64,000 nucleotides of DNA from Alentia gelatinosa. Taxonomy: Eukaryota > Annelida > Polychaeta > Phyllodocida > Polynoidae. The DNA lies in contig OX465590.1 of the NCBI GenBank assembly GCA_950022655.1, forward strand, positions 37,399,218 through 37,463,217, written 5' to 3'. The notes beneath the pieces were generated by a model. The model did not search any database, was not told where the DNA came from, and was given only the letters and a program-made list of their open reading frames with translations. The position numbers were made by a program, and so were the translations under genes. Of the stretch, positions 56,001-62,039 are shown piece by piece. Position 1 is the first letter of the stretch. Each line of letters starts with the position of its first letter.

Positions 56001-57801
56001 TTACTGGTGTTACTGCAATTTGCTACACTAGTCCCACTGATGAGAATACATCAAGATCAGGATTAAATGCTGGCTCCATGTCTACTGCGTTGTGCGACCG
56101 TGTTGATGGTAACCAAGGTGTTGCTTCCAGCAGTGTGTTACGTAGTGCCGGCTTGGTTGTTTAGGCCAAGGGATAGAATCTATATGTTTCACATACCGAT
56201 ATTTTGGAACGTAAAACTATGGATGTAACTAGAAGCTTTTCATGCTGGACATGATCTAAAAGAGGCATCTTGTTGCCTCGTGATTATCCAGGTTAAATAA
56301 ACTGATCTAAAAAAGGATATCACACATATTCATGATAGAGTTCTAAATGAATCTTTATAACAGCTATTTATATATCTTTTTTCATTAATTTTTTTTTCCA
56401 TTCTAACAGTTCTAACTGATGTTAGATCTTCCACTGCAGGGAATTACATGCTCTGTATCAAATGTACGATCTCATTATTCTAGGGCAATTACAGAAATAT
56501 AAGTGAAATAATAATAGTAATAATTATAGTTATAGTAATGATGACAGGCAATACGAATAATGAATAATGATAATAATACAATCTGATTTAATAGGAATTA
56601 TGATGGTGTGGGGGATTGATTATCACATTTGATTATACTAATTCTTGTTTATTTTGATCATATTTCAGGAGGAAGTATGGATGGCGAGCAATGCAGCCCT
56701 TCTCCGTCGTTCCGAGCAGGAGGTCCGGTTTCCCTTCGAACAAGAGCCAGGTCTTCCTGTTGTCAAAGCTGGTTTGCGACTCGTAAGTTTAGAACATCAC
56801 AAGTTTCAGGACAACTTTGTGACTGAATGGGAAAATGCTGGTCAACCAGAAAGTAAGTCTGAAACTACATTTAACCAAGTATTGATAGAGTGCTGATCTC
56901 CTTTGTTTGAAACAACAATGCAATGCAATTCTAGTAATATCCTGCATCATATAATGGAATATGAAGTCCTCAAATAAGACAGCTCACAGTAACTCCAAAT
57001 GAGTAGTTTTGACCACAATTTTATTATACATCGTATACAAAGACACAATTGAAAATGTATGGAGACTCAGTAAACCACGACTCATTATATAAGACCAGTC
57101 AGATACCATAACTGTGGTATACTGATTCATATTTGTGGTATACGGCCTCAAAACCATGGTATACGGGGAAAATAGCCCCTTTGTAGTGTAGAGCAAAGAA
57201 ATAGTCCCTATTGTTATACCCTTTTATATGGCAATCAGTGGGTATCATTCATTCAAAAAGATGGATAATAAATGCAACAAACGATGGTTATGTGGACAGG
57301 CGGCTCTGTAAACCACTTGAGGTTGACATCGTAACACGCTCGCTAGCGCTCGTGTATTACTACGCCTCAACCTCTCGTGGTTTACGGCCGCCTGTCCACA
57401 AAACCATCGATTATTGTCTATGTAAACTGTGGTTCTGATAAAAGAATACTGCCTATAGGCATTCTCTCTCTTCTCACATATTCTAGGCATTCTCAGAATG
57501 AAGGCAATCCATGATAACATACAGAAACCGGCCGGTAAAATATAATACCCATAACTTTTCTTTTTCTCCACTTCCAGATATACCAGTGTCTGAGACATCA
57601 ATCAGAAAGATGGTCAGTCTCATAAAATCCATAACAAACACGCATCTTTCTGTCCTGGCAAGTAGCAGGGACGGCAATGAATATGAAAGGCTTCTGGAGA
57701 AGTATTATTACCATGCAGAGGCCATCATCCGAGACAATCCTATGGCATTTGACTGGTCTTGTACTTACTTTTCTGTCCACATTGAGAAGTTGCATCCTTA
57801 G
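34916..57801 (+). CDS. SABATH-family SAM-dependent carboxyl methyltransferase, 8 exons
   Basis: Spliced gene predicted to O-methylate the carboxyl group of a small acid using S-adenosylmethionine; the substrate cannot be told from sequence. Coding exons are 34916-35024, 49429-49524, 50314-50412, 50627-50765, 53428-53540, 55132-55250, 56669-56852 and 57578-57801. All borders are AG/GT and every junction keeps the frame, giving 1083 nt and 360 residues, the usual SABATH length. Visible motifs: DYGAADGSN (51-59, SAM motif I), FNDLPHNDF (85-93), SFYEKVLP (122-129), AAHWLS (141-146), DWTKFLLLRAKEL in exon 5 and a C-terminal helical cap. These match the order in plant salicylate/jasmonate methyltransferases, where the equivalent Asp, Asn, Ser-Phe and His-Trp contact SAM and substrate. 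Intron 1 is about 14.4 kb and full of transposons. The ATG at 34916 is the first in the exon; an upstream coding exon cannot be excluded. Confidence 0.85.
35069..35471 (+). mobile_element. Bipartite MITE, family A, copy 2
   Basis: Same layout as copy 1. It starts only 44 bp after the exon 1 donor of the methyltransferase gene, so a long hairpin would form in the pre-mRNA next to the splice site. Confidence 0.85.
35660..36040 (+). repeat. Dispersed 380-bp repeat J, copy 1
   Basis: Matches 45855-46245 and 60640-61010 in reverse. Shared features are two CACCTCCTTTAGT(G/A)AAGAAC units and the end TAGGCTATATGCCGTAT. No conserved ORF. Confidence 0.75.
36110..36780 (+). pseudogene. Coding-like repeat, ORF1-type fragment (copy 1)
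   Basis: Reads DVVKRIHTTGPRRNMPAPLM then KKPQLVKKEEPLRKLRD and stops. The same residues recur at 45418-45575. A basic, low-complexity protein such as a retroelement ORF1 is plausible, but no domain is recognised. Interrupted by family D hairpins. Confidence 0.45.
36302..37055. repeat. Hairpin repeats, family D, and coding-like debris
   Basis: A hairpin with arms AAGACAAGGCTGCTAA and its complement lies at 36322-36385. A partial duplicate of its right half is at 36860-36970. A 10-bp stem (GTTTGGATGC/GCATCCAAAC) at 36971-37021 is followed by TTTATCTCACCCC, the same junction as in family C. Confidence 0.6.
37167..37828 (-). repeat. 3' LTR of the Gmr1-like element
   Basis: Read on the plus strand it begins TGTCACG and ends CATCACA, so on the element strand it is TGTGATG...GTGACA with TG/CA ends. 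A TATA box (TATATAAG) lies at 37678-37685 on the minus strand. I saw no classical AATAAA in the LTR. Confidence 0.93.
37829..37841 (-). other. Polypurine tract
   Basis: Minus strand AAGGAGGGAGG directly abuts the TG of the 3' LTR. It is the expected plus-strand primer and fixes the LTR edge. Confidence 0.85.
38023..42903 (-). CDS. Gag-Pol polyprotein with integrase before reverse transcriptase
   Basis: Single 1626-residue ORF without frameshift or stop. Domains in order: N-terminal segment; a tandem coiled-coil repeat built on QAEKELAQI (about 100-210); a gag core (about 225-400); a CCHC knuckle CHYCHKLGHIMSEC (about 443-456); aspartic protease DTGA (about 521); an integrase zinc-binding HHCC segment (HELPMGGHLG...CRTCHTCQ, about 777-817); integrase catalytic Asp, Asp, Glu (VIIDCVGP about 847, SDQGSNF about 907, ESQGALERF about 940) and a chromodomain-less C-terminal region; reverse transcriptase with YVDD (about 1359); RNase H with VDASDHG (about 1505), an active-site Glu and TDHNPL (about 1575), ending ADALSRAS. 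The PR-IN-RT-RH order is copia-like, while the sequence motifs are gypsy-like; this is the Gmr1 arrangement. There is no env. Confidence 0.95.
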   Translation of the reverse strand: MSKYQAFLQSPSVEELEQFRRDELLAIARELELDVKRSSRKAELKRAIVEILVDDELLPEDVLHEADFSGSSEAGRKEVLEREIKLKQLEVEHARLQAEREREKELAQIQAEKELAQIQAEKELAQIQAEKELAQIQAEKELARVQAEKELARVQAEKELAQVQAEKELAQIQAEKGLAQVQAEKERELAQIQAEKEREHDRIQADKELRLKEMELQLAAERTNQRNICDVSKDVRLVPSFNENEVDKYFQHFEKVAQSMKWPKEKWALMLQSVLRGKAQEAYSALSLNDSLDYEKVKAAVLKAYELVPEAYRQKFRSYRKQDNQTYVEFAHEKEVYFDRWCKSMEVEDSFDKLRQLCLVEEFKRCTYNDLKTYLDEKKVMSLHEMSTLADDYAITHKTSVQQKKSAPQGSNSSLGAKGGDSKDLKSSVKPKGEYSGRSSGLKCHYCHKLGHIMSECWALKKKKAEPKPNAFITSKKSECVIVPFVADKVTDIREEYKPFVLEGNVSLGSDTADSVPIRILRDTGASQSMVLENALPFSSSSATGEYVIIRGVECGFMSVPLHTIRLESDLVSGSVEVAVKSELPVDGVSMLLGNDLAGEKVFVEPKMVLEPVTLSSEDDVIDEEIDEVYPSCAVTRAQAKELSQKHSVDVETEDDIIDLSLTFINSKDEHLKGHSFVGSQPGSSQNDDKTNLSNEVPLGRSKLITEQRQDPEISLLTRHALSEEELDKVSTGYFFKGGVLMRKWRPPDVPASEDWSIVYQIVLPRAYRSEVLNVAHELPMGGHLGVNKTSEKIMRHFYWPKMRQDVAQFCRTCHTCQMVGKPNQKIPVAPLRPIPAVGEAFSHVIIDCVGPLPKTRSGNQYLLTIMCASTRFPEAIPLRNISAPKIVKALINFFSLVGLPQEIQSDQGSNFMSGLFQQVVHELGIKQVKSSAYHPESQGALERFHCTLKNMMRTYCFENEKDWDEGIGMLLFAARESVQESLGFSPFELVFGHTVRGPLKVLKEHWLGDNPENNNVLDYVSKVRTRLVRVCELARENLKEAQRKMKDQFDKKSQEREFSVRDKVLVLLPITGHTLKARYHGPYEVVKRIGEVNYVVKTPDRRRSTQLCHINMLKPYYNRESSNSVKTVGCMNALSNEEETTDFVPIDYSVKLNNSNVLANLDAKLGHLPPVQKEELSILLREYKEVFPDVPSQTDIAIHDVDVGEALPIKQHPYRVSPHKAEKMSKEVSYMLENNIIEPSNSDWSSPCILVPKPDGSVRFCTDFRKVNDLSKTDSYPIPRIDDCIDKIGKAKYITKCDLLKGYWAVPLSNRAKRVSAFVTPDGLYQYKVMPFGMKNAPATFQRMMNQCLKGMPGVEVYVDDIVVYSDTWEDHLCRLQSVLERLKQANLTVNLTKSEFGQAKVIYLGHVVGLGQVAPVEAKIKSIVEYPVPANKRSLMRFLGMAGYYRKFCKNFSDITAPLTNLLKKKKDFIWSKECDDAFGKVKSILCSGPVLTAPDFGKKFILMVDASDHGVGAVLLQNDDNGVQHPVCYFSKKFNCHQKNYSTVEKETLALVLALQHFSVYVSSPLDPVLVYTDHNPLTFLQKMKNKNRRLLNWSLLLQEYNLEIFHVRGVDNVCADALSRAS
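42290..42610 (-). repeat. 27-bp coding minisatellite in gag
   Basis: Around ten tandem 27-bp units encode QAEKELAQI variants, with R/V substitutions in some units. They form a charged coiled coil near the Gag N terminus. Copy number probably changes by slippage. Confidence 0.85.
42947..42964 (-). other. Primer-binding site, tRNA-Pro type
   Basis: Minus strand TGGGGGCTTGTCCGGGAT lies five bases inside the 5' LTR. It differs by one base from the tRNA-Pro primer-binding site known from gammaretroviruses (TGGGGGCTCGTCCGGGAT), so proline tRNA is the likely minus-strand primer. Confidence 0.85.
42970..43631 (-). repeat. 5' LTR of the Gmr1-like element
   Basis: Second 662-bp copy. TATATAAG at 43481-43488 (minus) is the likely promoter of the gag-pol transcript. 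No difference from the other LTR was seen by eye. Confidence 0.93.
44318..44608 (-). repeat. Dispersed repeat H, copy 2
   Basis: Reverse copy of the repeat at 0.44 kb. It interrupts coding-like sequence that reads RHRTAIEILKGVSKYLEKD at 44070-44290. Confidence 0.65.
45071..45335 (+). mobile_element. Bipartite MITE, family C, copy 3
   Basis: Starts TATAGAGGAAACC, apex AAGGTGAAGCCGCGTG, ends GAGTGAGATAA. It interrupts the coding-like repeat that runs from 44620 to 45575. Confidence 0.8.
45855..46245 (-). repeat. Dispersed 380-bp repeat J, copy 2
   Basis: Reverse copy. It lies between the two halves of the Penelope-like region. Confidence 0.75.
46346..48549 (+). mobile_element. Decayed Penelope-like element, split by a foldback
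   Basis: Plus-strand remnants: 46346-46502 (VVNLSDRKISPVEQSILEKG then LKFCPTQGQ), 46835-47079 (KIAKMLQDGEISKKTAGTLK, PHMYFLPKTHKP), 48130-48316 (SANNCTTEKISTFVDSFIKP, SYVKDTTDFI) and 48458-48549 (IEFNWIHQLKTHAPEGLNTL, stop TGA). The first three match the reverse transcriptase N-terminal region of Penelope-like elements, and the last resembles their GIY-YIG endonuclease C-terminus. The catalytic palm is deleted. It is dead. Confidence 0.75.
47079..48129. mobile_element. TIR element inserted in the Penelope-like frame
   Basis: Terminal inverted repeats GGGGCCATTTCACTAG/CTAGTGAAATGGCCCC with CAG on both sides as a 3-bp target duplication. Removing it rejoins GRP and VVSAN, a conserved reverse transcriptase motif. 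Inside are further inverted segments and TTCATATTTGG repeats. Confidence 0.8.
48973..49080. repeat. Foldback palindrome
   Basis: ACCATGCTGTACAAGTCACAG and its near complement CTGTAACTTGTACAAGCATG bound a loop of about 60 bp. Confidence 0.65.
49429..49524 (+). CDS. Methyltransferase gene, exon 2 (SAM-binding motif I)
   Basis: Acceptor TATTTTAG before 49429, donor GTAAAC at 49525. The frame gives residues 37-68, including VFTVCDYGAADGSNSLPAI, the glycine-rich SAM-binding loop. A second AG at 49409-49410 would start the exon 18 bp earlier in the same phase and add six residues, so tandem acceptor use is possible. Confidence 0.85.
49971..50150 (+). repeat. Dispersed repeat K, copy 1
   Basis: Starts GTTGTCCC and matches 63322-63495 over about 175 bp. 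It lies in intron 2 of the methyltransferase gene. Confidence 0.65.
50314..50412 (+). CDS. Methyltransferase gene, exon 3
   Basis: Acceptor TTTATTTCAG, donor GTAAGA. Encodes about residues 69-101, including the FNDLPHNDF motif of SABATH enzymes; the Asp of NDLP is a SAM ribose contact in plant relatives. Phase 1 at both ends. Confidence 0.85.
50627..50765 (+). CDS. Methyltransferase gene, exon 4
   Basis: Acceptor TTTTTCATACAG, donor GTGAAT. Encodes about residues 102-147 with SFYEKVLPDD and FNAAHWLSE. The His-Trp pair is the carboxylate-contacting pair in plant salicylate methyltransferase. Ends in phase 2. Confidence 0.85.
50940..51510. promoter_or_regulatory. CpG-rich promoter-like island in intron 4
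   Basis: CpG density is far above the surroundings. Two CGCATGCGC words (about 51299 and 51411; NRF-1-like), ACTTCCGGTT (51438; ETS-like) and ACGTCA words (51064; CRE-like) cluster here. Downstream a donor-like AAAGGTATGT follows at about 51501. This is the composition of a TATA-less promoter, though a CpG-rich repeat is the alternative. Confidence 0.45.
51519..51666. repeat. 148-bp near-perfect palindrome
   Basis: Arms of about 72 bp start GAAAACGCCCTGACTGTGG and meet at GACGCCACAGGCGTC with a 3-base loop. Only a few mismatches. It lies in intron 4, next to the CpG-rich segment. Confidence 0.9.
51880..52470 (+). repeat. Dispersed 600-bp repeat L, copy 2
   Basis: Matches 24064-24660 in reverse. 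It lies in intron 4 of the methyltransferase gene. The hairpin GCCGCCTAAC/GTTAGGCGGC is at about 52400-52434. Confidence 0.7.
53318..53386. repeat. AT microsatellite with inverted repeat
   Basis: AATGAGCATATATATATGCTCATT palindrome followed by (TTA)n and (AT)n, 80 bp before exon 5 of the methyltransferase gene. Confidence 0.8.
53428..53540 (+). CDS. Methyltransferase gene, exon 5
   Basis: Acceptor GAGCTCAG, donor GTATTT. In phase with exon 4 it reads PEKGVFSTKETL through DWTKFLLLRAKELKPG, the region that precedes the last core beta strand in SABATH enzymes. Ends in phase 1 in the middle of a Gly-Gly pair. Confidence 0.8.
53738..54296. mobile_element. MITE with TGGGCCCCGTTGC ends
   Basis: Terminal inverted repeats TGGGCCCCGTTGC/GCAACGGGGCCCA bound 559 bp. 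Both subterminal regions carry many GCGGATCG/GCGATACGATCCG words, which look like transposase-binding repeats. It lies in intron 5. Confidence 0.8.
54297..55131. other. Intron 5 remainder
   Basis: Unique-looking DNA between the MITE and exon 6. A decoy acceptor CTTACAG at 55090-55096 precedes the real one at 55131, but reading from it meets an in-frame TGA. Confidence 0.5.
55132..55250 (+). CDS. Methyltransferase gene, exon 6
   Basis: Acceptor ATACACCAG, donor GTTAGT. Reads GGQLFVIVTNKEDRKEGRF then PLALQRLFDDGLLSE. The pattern Gly-Gly, hydrophobic strand, then helix with a GLLSEE turn matches the family. The frame upstream of the acceptor is closed by TGA, which fixes the exon start. The polypyrimidine tract is weak. 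Confidence 0.75.
55251..56668. other. Intron 6
   Basis: AT-rich, with an (AT)n run at about 55759-55770. No repeats shared with the rest of the window were noticed. Confidence 0.5.
56669..56852 (+). CDS. Methyltransferase gene, exon 7
   Basis: Acceptor CATATTTCAG, donor GTAAGT. Phase 0 start, phase 1 end. Encodes EEVWMASNAALLRR through WENAGQPE, corresponding to the substrate-capping region. The following intron carries a foldback element at 57020-57423. Confidence 0.85.
57020..57423 (+). mobile_element. Bipartite MITE, family A, copy 3
   Basis: Same layout. It lies in the last intron of the methyltransferase gene, between exons 7 and 8. Confidence 0.85.
57578..57801 (+). CDS. Methyltransferase gene, terminal exon 8
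   Basis: Strong acceptor (CTTTTTCTCCACTTCCAG). The split codon joins to Asn. Encodes the C-terminal helices (SETSIRKMVSLIKSI... YYYHAEAIIRDNP... FSVHIEKLHP) and TAG at 57799-57801. LINE-derived sequence starts within about 40 bp of the stop. Confidence 0.85.
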
Positions 57802-58648
57802 TGCCCTTTCCTGTCGAATGTCAGTAGCGGTCCTAATGGGGTGCCCCAAGGGTCGATGCTAGGACCGCTACTATTTATTGTGAACATCAACGACTTAACT
57901 ACTATTCCGTCTGAGGCAAAAACCTAATTGTATGCTGATGACACAGTCATCATGAGAAGTGGTATCAATGTAACAGAATTAGGTAAAAACTTGCACAGTG
58001 ATATGGATGCCCTCAAATGTTGGTGTGAAGAAAATAAGTTATTGAATATTGATAAAACCAAAAATGTTATGCTTCACAGCAAAGCATAAACATAATCCAC
58101 ATTCCCCGCAAATATGGTATCAGGATTCCCCAGTGGCAAAAGTAAATGACTACAGGTATCTTGGAATCGTACGCAACCCCACCTGAAATTATCAGTCATA
58201 TTTCATATGTAACAAAAAAGGTGTCTTATCGTACCTACCAACATGCCAAAGTGCGGCCGTATATGACAGTGCAAATTTCATTACATGTGTATAAAATAGC
58301 AATCCTACCATATAAAGACTATGGTAGTGTTTTCTTTATATCAGGTGGTCCTGGGAATATACAAAAACTAACAAACTGGAGAATTACTGCTTACGAATAT
58401 GTCTTGGACCAGGTTTACTAACCTCAATTAATAGATTACACTCCCTAGCTAGGATTCCTTTGGTGTACGACAGAATGTATTCGCATGTACTAAATCATAT
58501 GTCCGTTAACTATCACTTTGTAACTATCACTTTGGATATCAGCTCAGTTATGGATGTATCCGACACTGGTTTTCAGCTTTGTATTTCTCTTATTGGCATG
58601 ACCTTATGGATGTATCACCAAATGGATTACATGTAAACTTATTTTGCC

Positions 58649-58678
58649 AATAAAGACTTTGAACACAAAAAAAAAAAA
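58649..58678 (+). terminator. AATAAA plus A12 tract
   Basis: AATAAA at 58649-58654, then 12 bases later a run of 12 A (58667-58678). This is the tail of an inserted retroelement and could also serve as the polyadenylation signal of the methyltransferase gene, 850 bp downstream of its stop. Confidence 0.5.
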
Positions 58679-58941
58679 TCTCGTGATAATGAATATATGT
58701 CTGACTTTAGAGGTGTCACCAGAATACACGATGCCCCCGTTATGAAATCTTACAGACCAAATTGTCATACATTCACACGTTCGGTAATATACTATGGGGT
58801 AAATACCTGGATAGTTTGAGTGTGTTAACAAGAAATATACAGACCCTGGAGGCACTTAAGAGTCTATCAAAACTTTAATGTACAGGAGAATACCAGAGGT
58901 CTGTCACCCTGAACAAGTGACTTTGAGAAAAACAAGATTTT

Positions 58942-59325
58942 TTAACCCTTTCAGGGCGGATAATGCCTTCAGGCATTCCCTAGCATAGACCGGATAATGC
59001 CCTGAGGCATTCCCCAGCAGAGACCGGATAATGCTTTGAGGCATTATTTATGAAATTTTGTAATATTTACCATTTCATTGTTTTATGAAGAAATAATTGT
59101 TCAATAAATCCGAAAAATATATCAGAGAATATATACCTATGATGTAGTATTTGATATTATTTAGTAAAACAAATAATATAAATAAGAGTATATGTAATAT
59201 CACTTGATGAAATAATAGAATATGGGTTAGGTAGAAATTGGCCCTTCCCCAGGAGCTATACCAGCCCCAAGTACCCGCCCCAGCCAACAGGGCTCTGCCA
59301 CAGACCCCCGTCTTTAAAGGGTTAA
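58942..59325. mobile_element. piggyBac-type MITE with TTAA duplication
   Basis: TTAA at 58942-58945 and 59322-59325 flank a 376-bp element with ends CCCTTTCAGGG and TCTTTAAAGGG. TTAA plus CCCTTT ends is the piggyBac signature. Removal with one TTAA restores the LINE frame. It contains three 35-bp tandem units (58953-59045) with the palindrome AATGCCTTCAGGCATT. Confidence 0.85.
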
Positions 59326-60112
59326 ATAAACTGTCTAGATACATATGTTATCCTAACAATTCAAATGAAGCGGTGAAAACTGAACAATCCCCATTAACTT
59401 TACTATGTGAATTAGACTTGCTCAAGTCTTTGATTATGAACATTCATTAAATGATTTACGAAAATCGGAATACAATTCATTATAGCATGTGTCCTTCCCT
59501 GACTGGCCCATGAATCAAAGACTTGTCTACTCTGACCAGAATCTCCTGTTTATGACCCCAAGCCACCCTCTGTAACCCTATACCTCCCTCTACCCCTCCC
59601 CCCTTCCAGTTCCCTGGCCGCCTGTGTTGTCATAGCAATATATTTCGCCTACTCCTGACTGTGACCCGATTGAGATCAAAGTGATAAGGTATCAATCTCC
59701 CAGCAGATATCCTGACCAGTAGCCAGACCTCTGCTTGGGGAGTGTGGCGCAACATCGCGCCAGTCTACACGGCCGTTTACAAATGAGACCAGTCCCTGTG
59801 TCACTCAGAAGGGGTGGAGAGGTAGGACACTGAGGCCAGTCTATATGTGAATGTGAGTAGAGCTAGAAAGCCAGGTCTGTACAATCCTGAAGCTCTGAGA
59901 CTGATGTGAGACTGGTATGAGACACTATTGTTTTCCCTATTTCTGGATTCTACGCTGTTTTGTCAACGACGGATGTTTACCTGCTACTTGTTTACAAGAT
60001 GGAGGTATCCTTTGCCTCTTGCCTCCCACCTGTTTCTGTTAGAACATTCACCGTCATTCTCTCCTTATTGGTTTTGATATTTTCAATGTCTTTGGATGTA
60101 CTCAATGGAATC

Positions 60113-60330
60113 ATGTGCACCCCTCTCATAAGATCTCACAGTCTCTAAGTGGTATTCTGTACAAGGTTCTCACTACACTCTATGGTAGACGAATTCTTAA
60201 CGAACTAGGCTTAGAGTTTTGAGAATCCACTAGCACACAGTATTCCCGCTAGGTGGCATCATTGAGATTATAGGAATCTTTGGGTTGCATTGATTAACGT
60301 CTTTAGCACGGGAGGCAGGCACGGGAAAAC
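60113..60330. repeat. Foldback element, family I, single arm
   Basis: Starts CACCCCTCTCATAAGATCTC and follows the 1.66-kb copy through the loop, but the second arm is missing. Confidence 0.65.
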
Positions 60331-60639
60331 AGTACATTTGTATCTACATGGTCCGTTATACACTTGGCCGTCAATGTTAAGAACAATATCATTATCTCAA
60401 CCCCGAGGCATGTTCCGACCCAGCAAATAAGGGACACATGGTCCGTTGGACAATAAACCCAGTGTATCCTGCGCCAACTCATGTCATGCTATGCAGATTA
60501 GGGGTGTAATTAGGAGAAACTGAACGAGAGTGCATTGTTAGTTTTTTTATGTCACGATGGTAGTGTTGAGCCCCACACACAAAGCTACAAGACTGGCGGA
60601 CTGTAAAACTGAAAAGGCCAAATGTGACTGGAAGACTGT

Positions 60640-61010
60640 ATACGGCATATAGTCTATGACACATGGGCGCCGCCATGACGCCCCCCGAGTAGGTGTTCTT
60701 CACTAAAGGCGGAGAAAAAGTAGCTGTTCTTCACTAATGGAGGTGCAAAAGAAGGGAGTGATAATTGGGAAATGTCACTTTTCTTGCCTTGCTCACATAT
60801 GTAAATAAAGTGTTCCATGTGAAAAACATCAAGTCCTGGGTTTTAGCATTATATCTTCCTGCTCTGGGATCGGTGCAAAGAGTCAAAGGAACCTTGGTAA
60901 AACATTGAAAGGCAGCTGAATTTCGTAAGAACAAAGAGCCAGAATACAGGTTTTGTCCCCCGACCACCTACTGACTGCTTCATGAACTAACAATGGATCT
61001 GTCCCCTATA
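60640..61010 (-). repeat. Dispersed 380-bp repeat J, copy 3
   Basis: Reverse copy, very close to the 45.9-kb one over its whole length. Confidence 0.75.
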
Positions 61011-61292
61011 CGTCAATGTTTATAACAGACAGCTACTCATCTCATAAAATAAGGTCAATGGTTATGATTTACTAGGGTTAGGATAAGATTAGGATACATC
61101 ATGCAGAAGGGTGAATCAGGGGGCCCCGCATGTTCATCTAAATCAAAATGGTCACAGGATGTTCTGTCCTGTTTAATCTTGTATTGTTTCAAACAATATG
61201 TCCCGATGTGGATAAAGGGGGAAGGGTAAGAACAAATATTTAAGTACTGCATATGTGTAGTTGTCGCCGGCTTGTGGCCTTATGGAGGAATT

Positions 61293-61709
61293 AGTAGAGA
61301 CCGAACGAGAGTCAGACTTGACAATGTTTATGCGACGATGGGCAGGTCGTGTATTACTATACGAGGCGTAGCCGAGTGTAGTGAGGAGCAGACCTGACCA
61401 GGGAGCTGTTTCAAAACCATAGACTTAACCCACGTTTTGAAACAGCTCCCTGAGTGGCATAGACACTGACAAGTCTAACTTGAGTTTGGTTTCGTATTTA
61501 TCCTACCCCGTCTATGCTTTTGTATTACTAAAAGATAGATTTTGACTCAATGACCAACGGAACATTTTTCATAGTAGCTGACATCCTGCTCTCTGATTGG
61601 TCAATATTGTTATTACTCTAATGGCATAAAAAACACTTTATGTCACGGCCTGCCACATAAAATTTGCCTATGTTAAGTCTATGGCGGTTTTTTATCAGGG
61701 GTAGGATAA
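61293..61709 (+). mobile_element. Bipartite MITE, family B, with a nested palindrome
   Basis: Hairpin 61293-61497 with apex GAGGCGTAGCCGAGTG, then a module 61498-61709 between TTATCCTACCCC and GGGGTAGGATAA. A 52-bp palindrome (61401-61452) interrupts the right hairpin arm. Confidence 0.8.
61401..61452. repeat. 52-bp palindromic insertion
   Basis: Arms GGGAGCTGTTTCAAAAC and GTTTTGAAACAGCTCCC around a short loop. It is absent from the same point of the family B copy at 21.58 kb, so it is a discrete insertion. Confidence 0.75.
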
Positions 61710-61762
61710 TGCCTATCATCAGAAAGATCGTATATTCCCTTCCTGGCGATATGTCACTCTAT

Positions 61763-62037
61763 GTAGTAACCTTGATATTGCATCTAACCTTCACATTTTA
61801 TGTTGTGACTGACACACTGTAATTCATTCAGCTTTAATGTTGTCATGCATTCAATCTTGAGACTTTCTTTATCAGCCAGTAGCAGCCCTAATTCTGGGTT
61901 CCAGACCTAAGTTCGTGAGAAGTGTGTATTACCTGTGGATTGAATAAAGAAGCTTATACGTACCTCTATGAACGTATTTGTGATGGTTTAACAATCAAGG
62001 AATGCTCTACCCTCTACAATCTACCTGCATTTACGCT
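61763..62037 (+). repeat. LTR-like sequence, copy 2
   Basis: Matches the 6.04-kb copy, including GCAGCCCTA, AATAAAG (61943) and the stretch ending CTACCTGCATTTACGC. The following 200 bp (CCAGTAACTGCTGGTAACCATCC) also match, as a leader would. Confidence 0.45.
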
Positions 62038-62039
62038 AC

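Larger units (their letters stand above)
57830..59460 (+). pseudogene. LINE fragment forming the methyltransferase 3' flank
   Basis: Reads NGVPQGSMLGPLLFIVNIND, LYADDTVIMRSG and LKCWCEENKLLNIDKTKN. After frameshifts come GLLTSINRLHSLARIPLVYD and YMSDFRGVTRIHDAPVMKSY. Two interruptions: an A-tailed insert (about 58518-58678) and a piggyBac-type MITE (58946-59321). After the MITE the same frame goes on (KLSRYICYPNNSNEAV). Confidence 0.85.
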
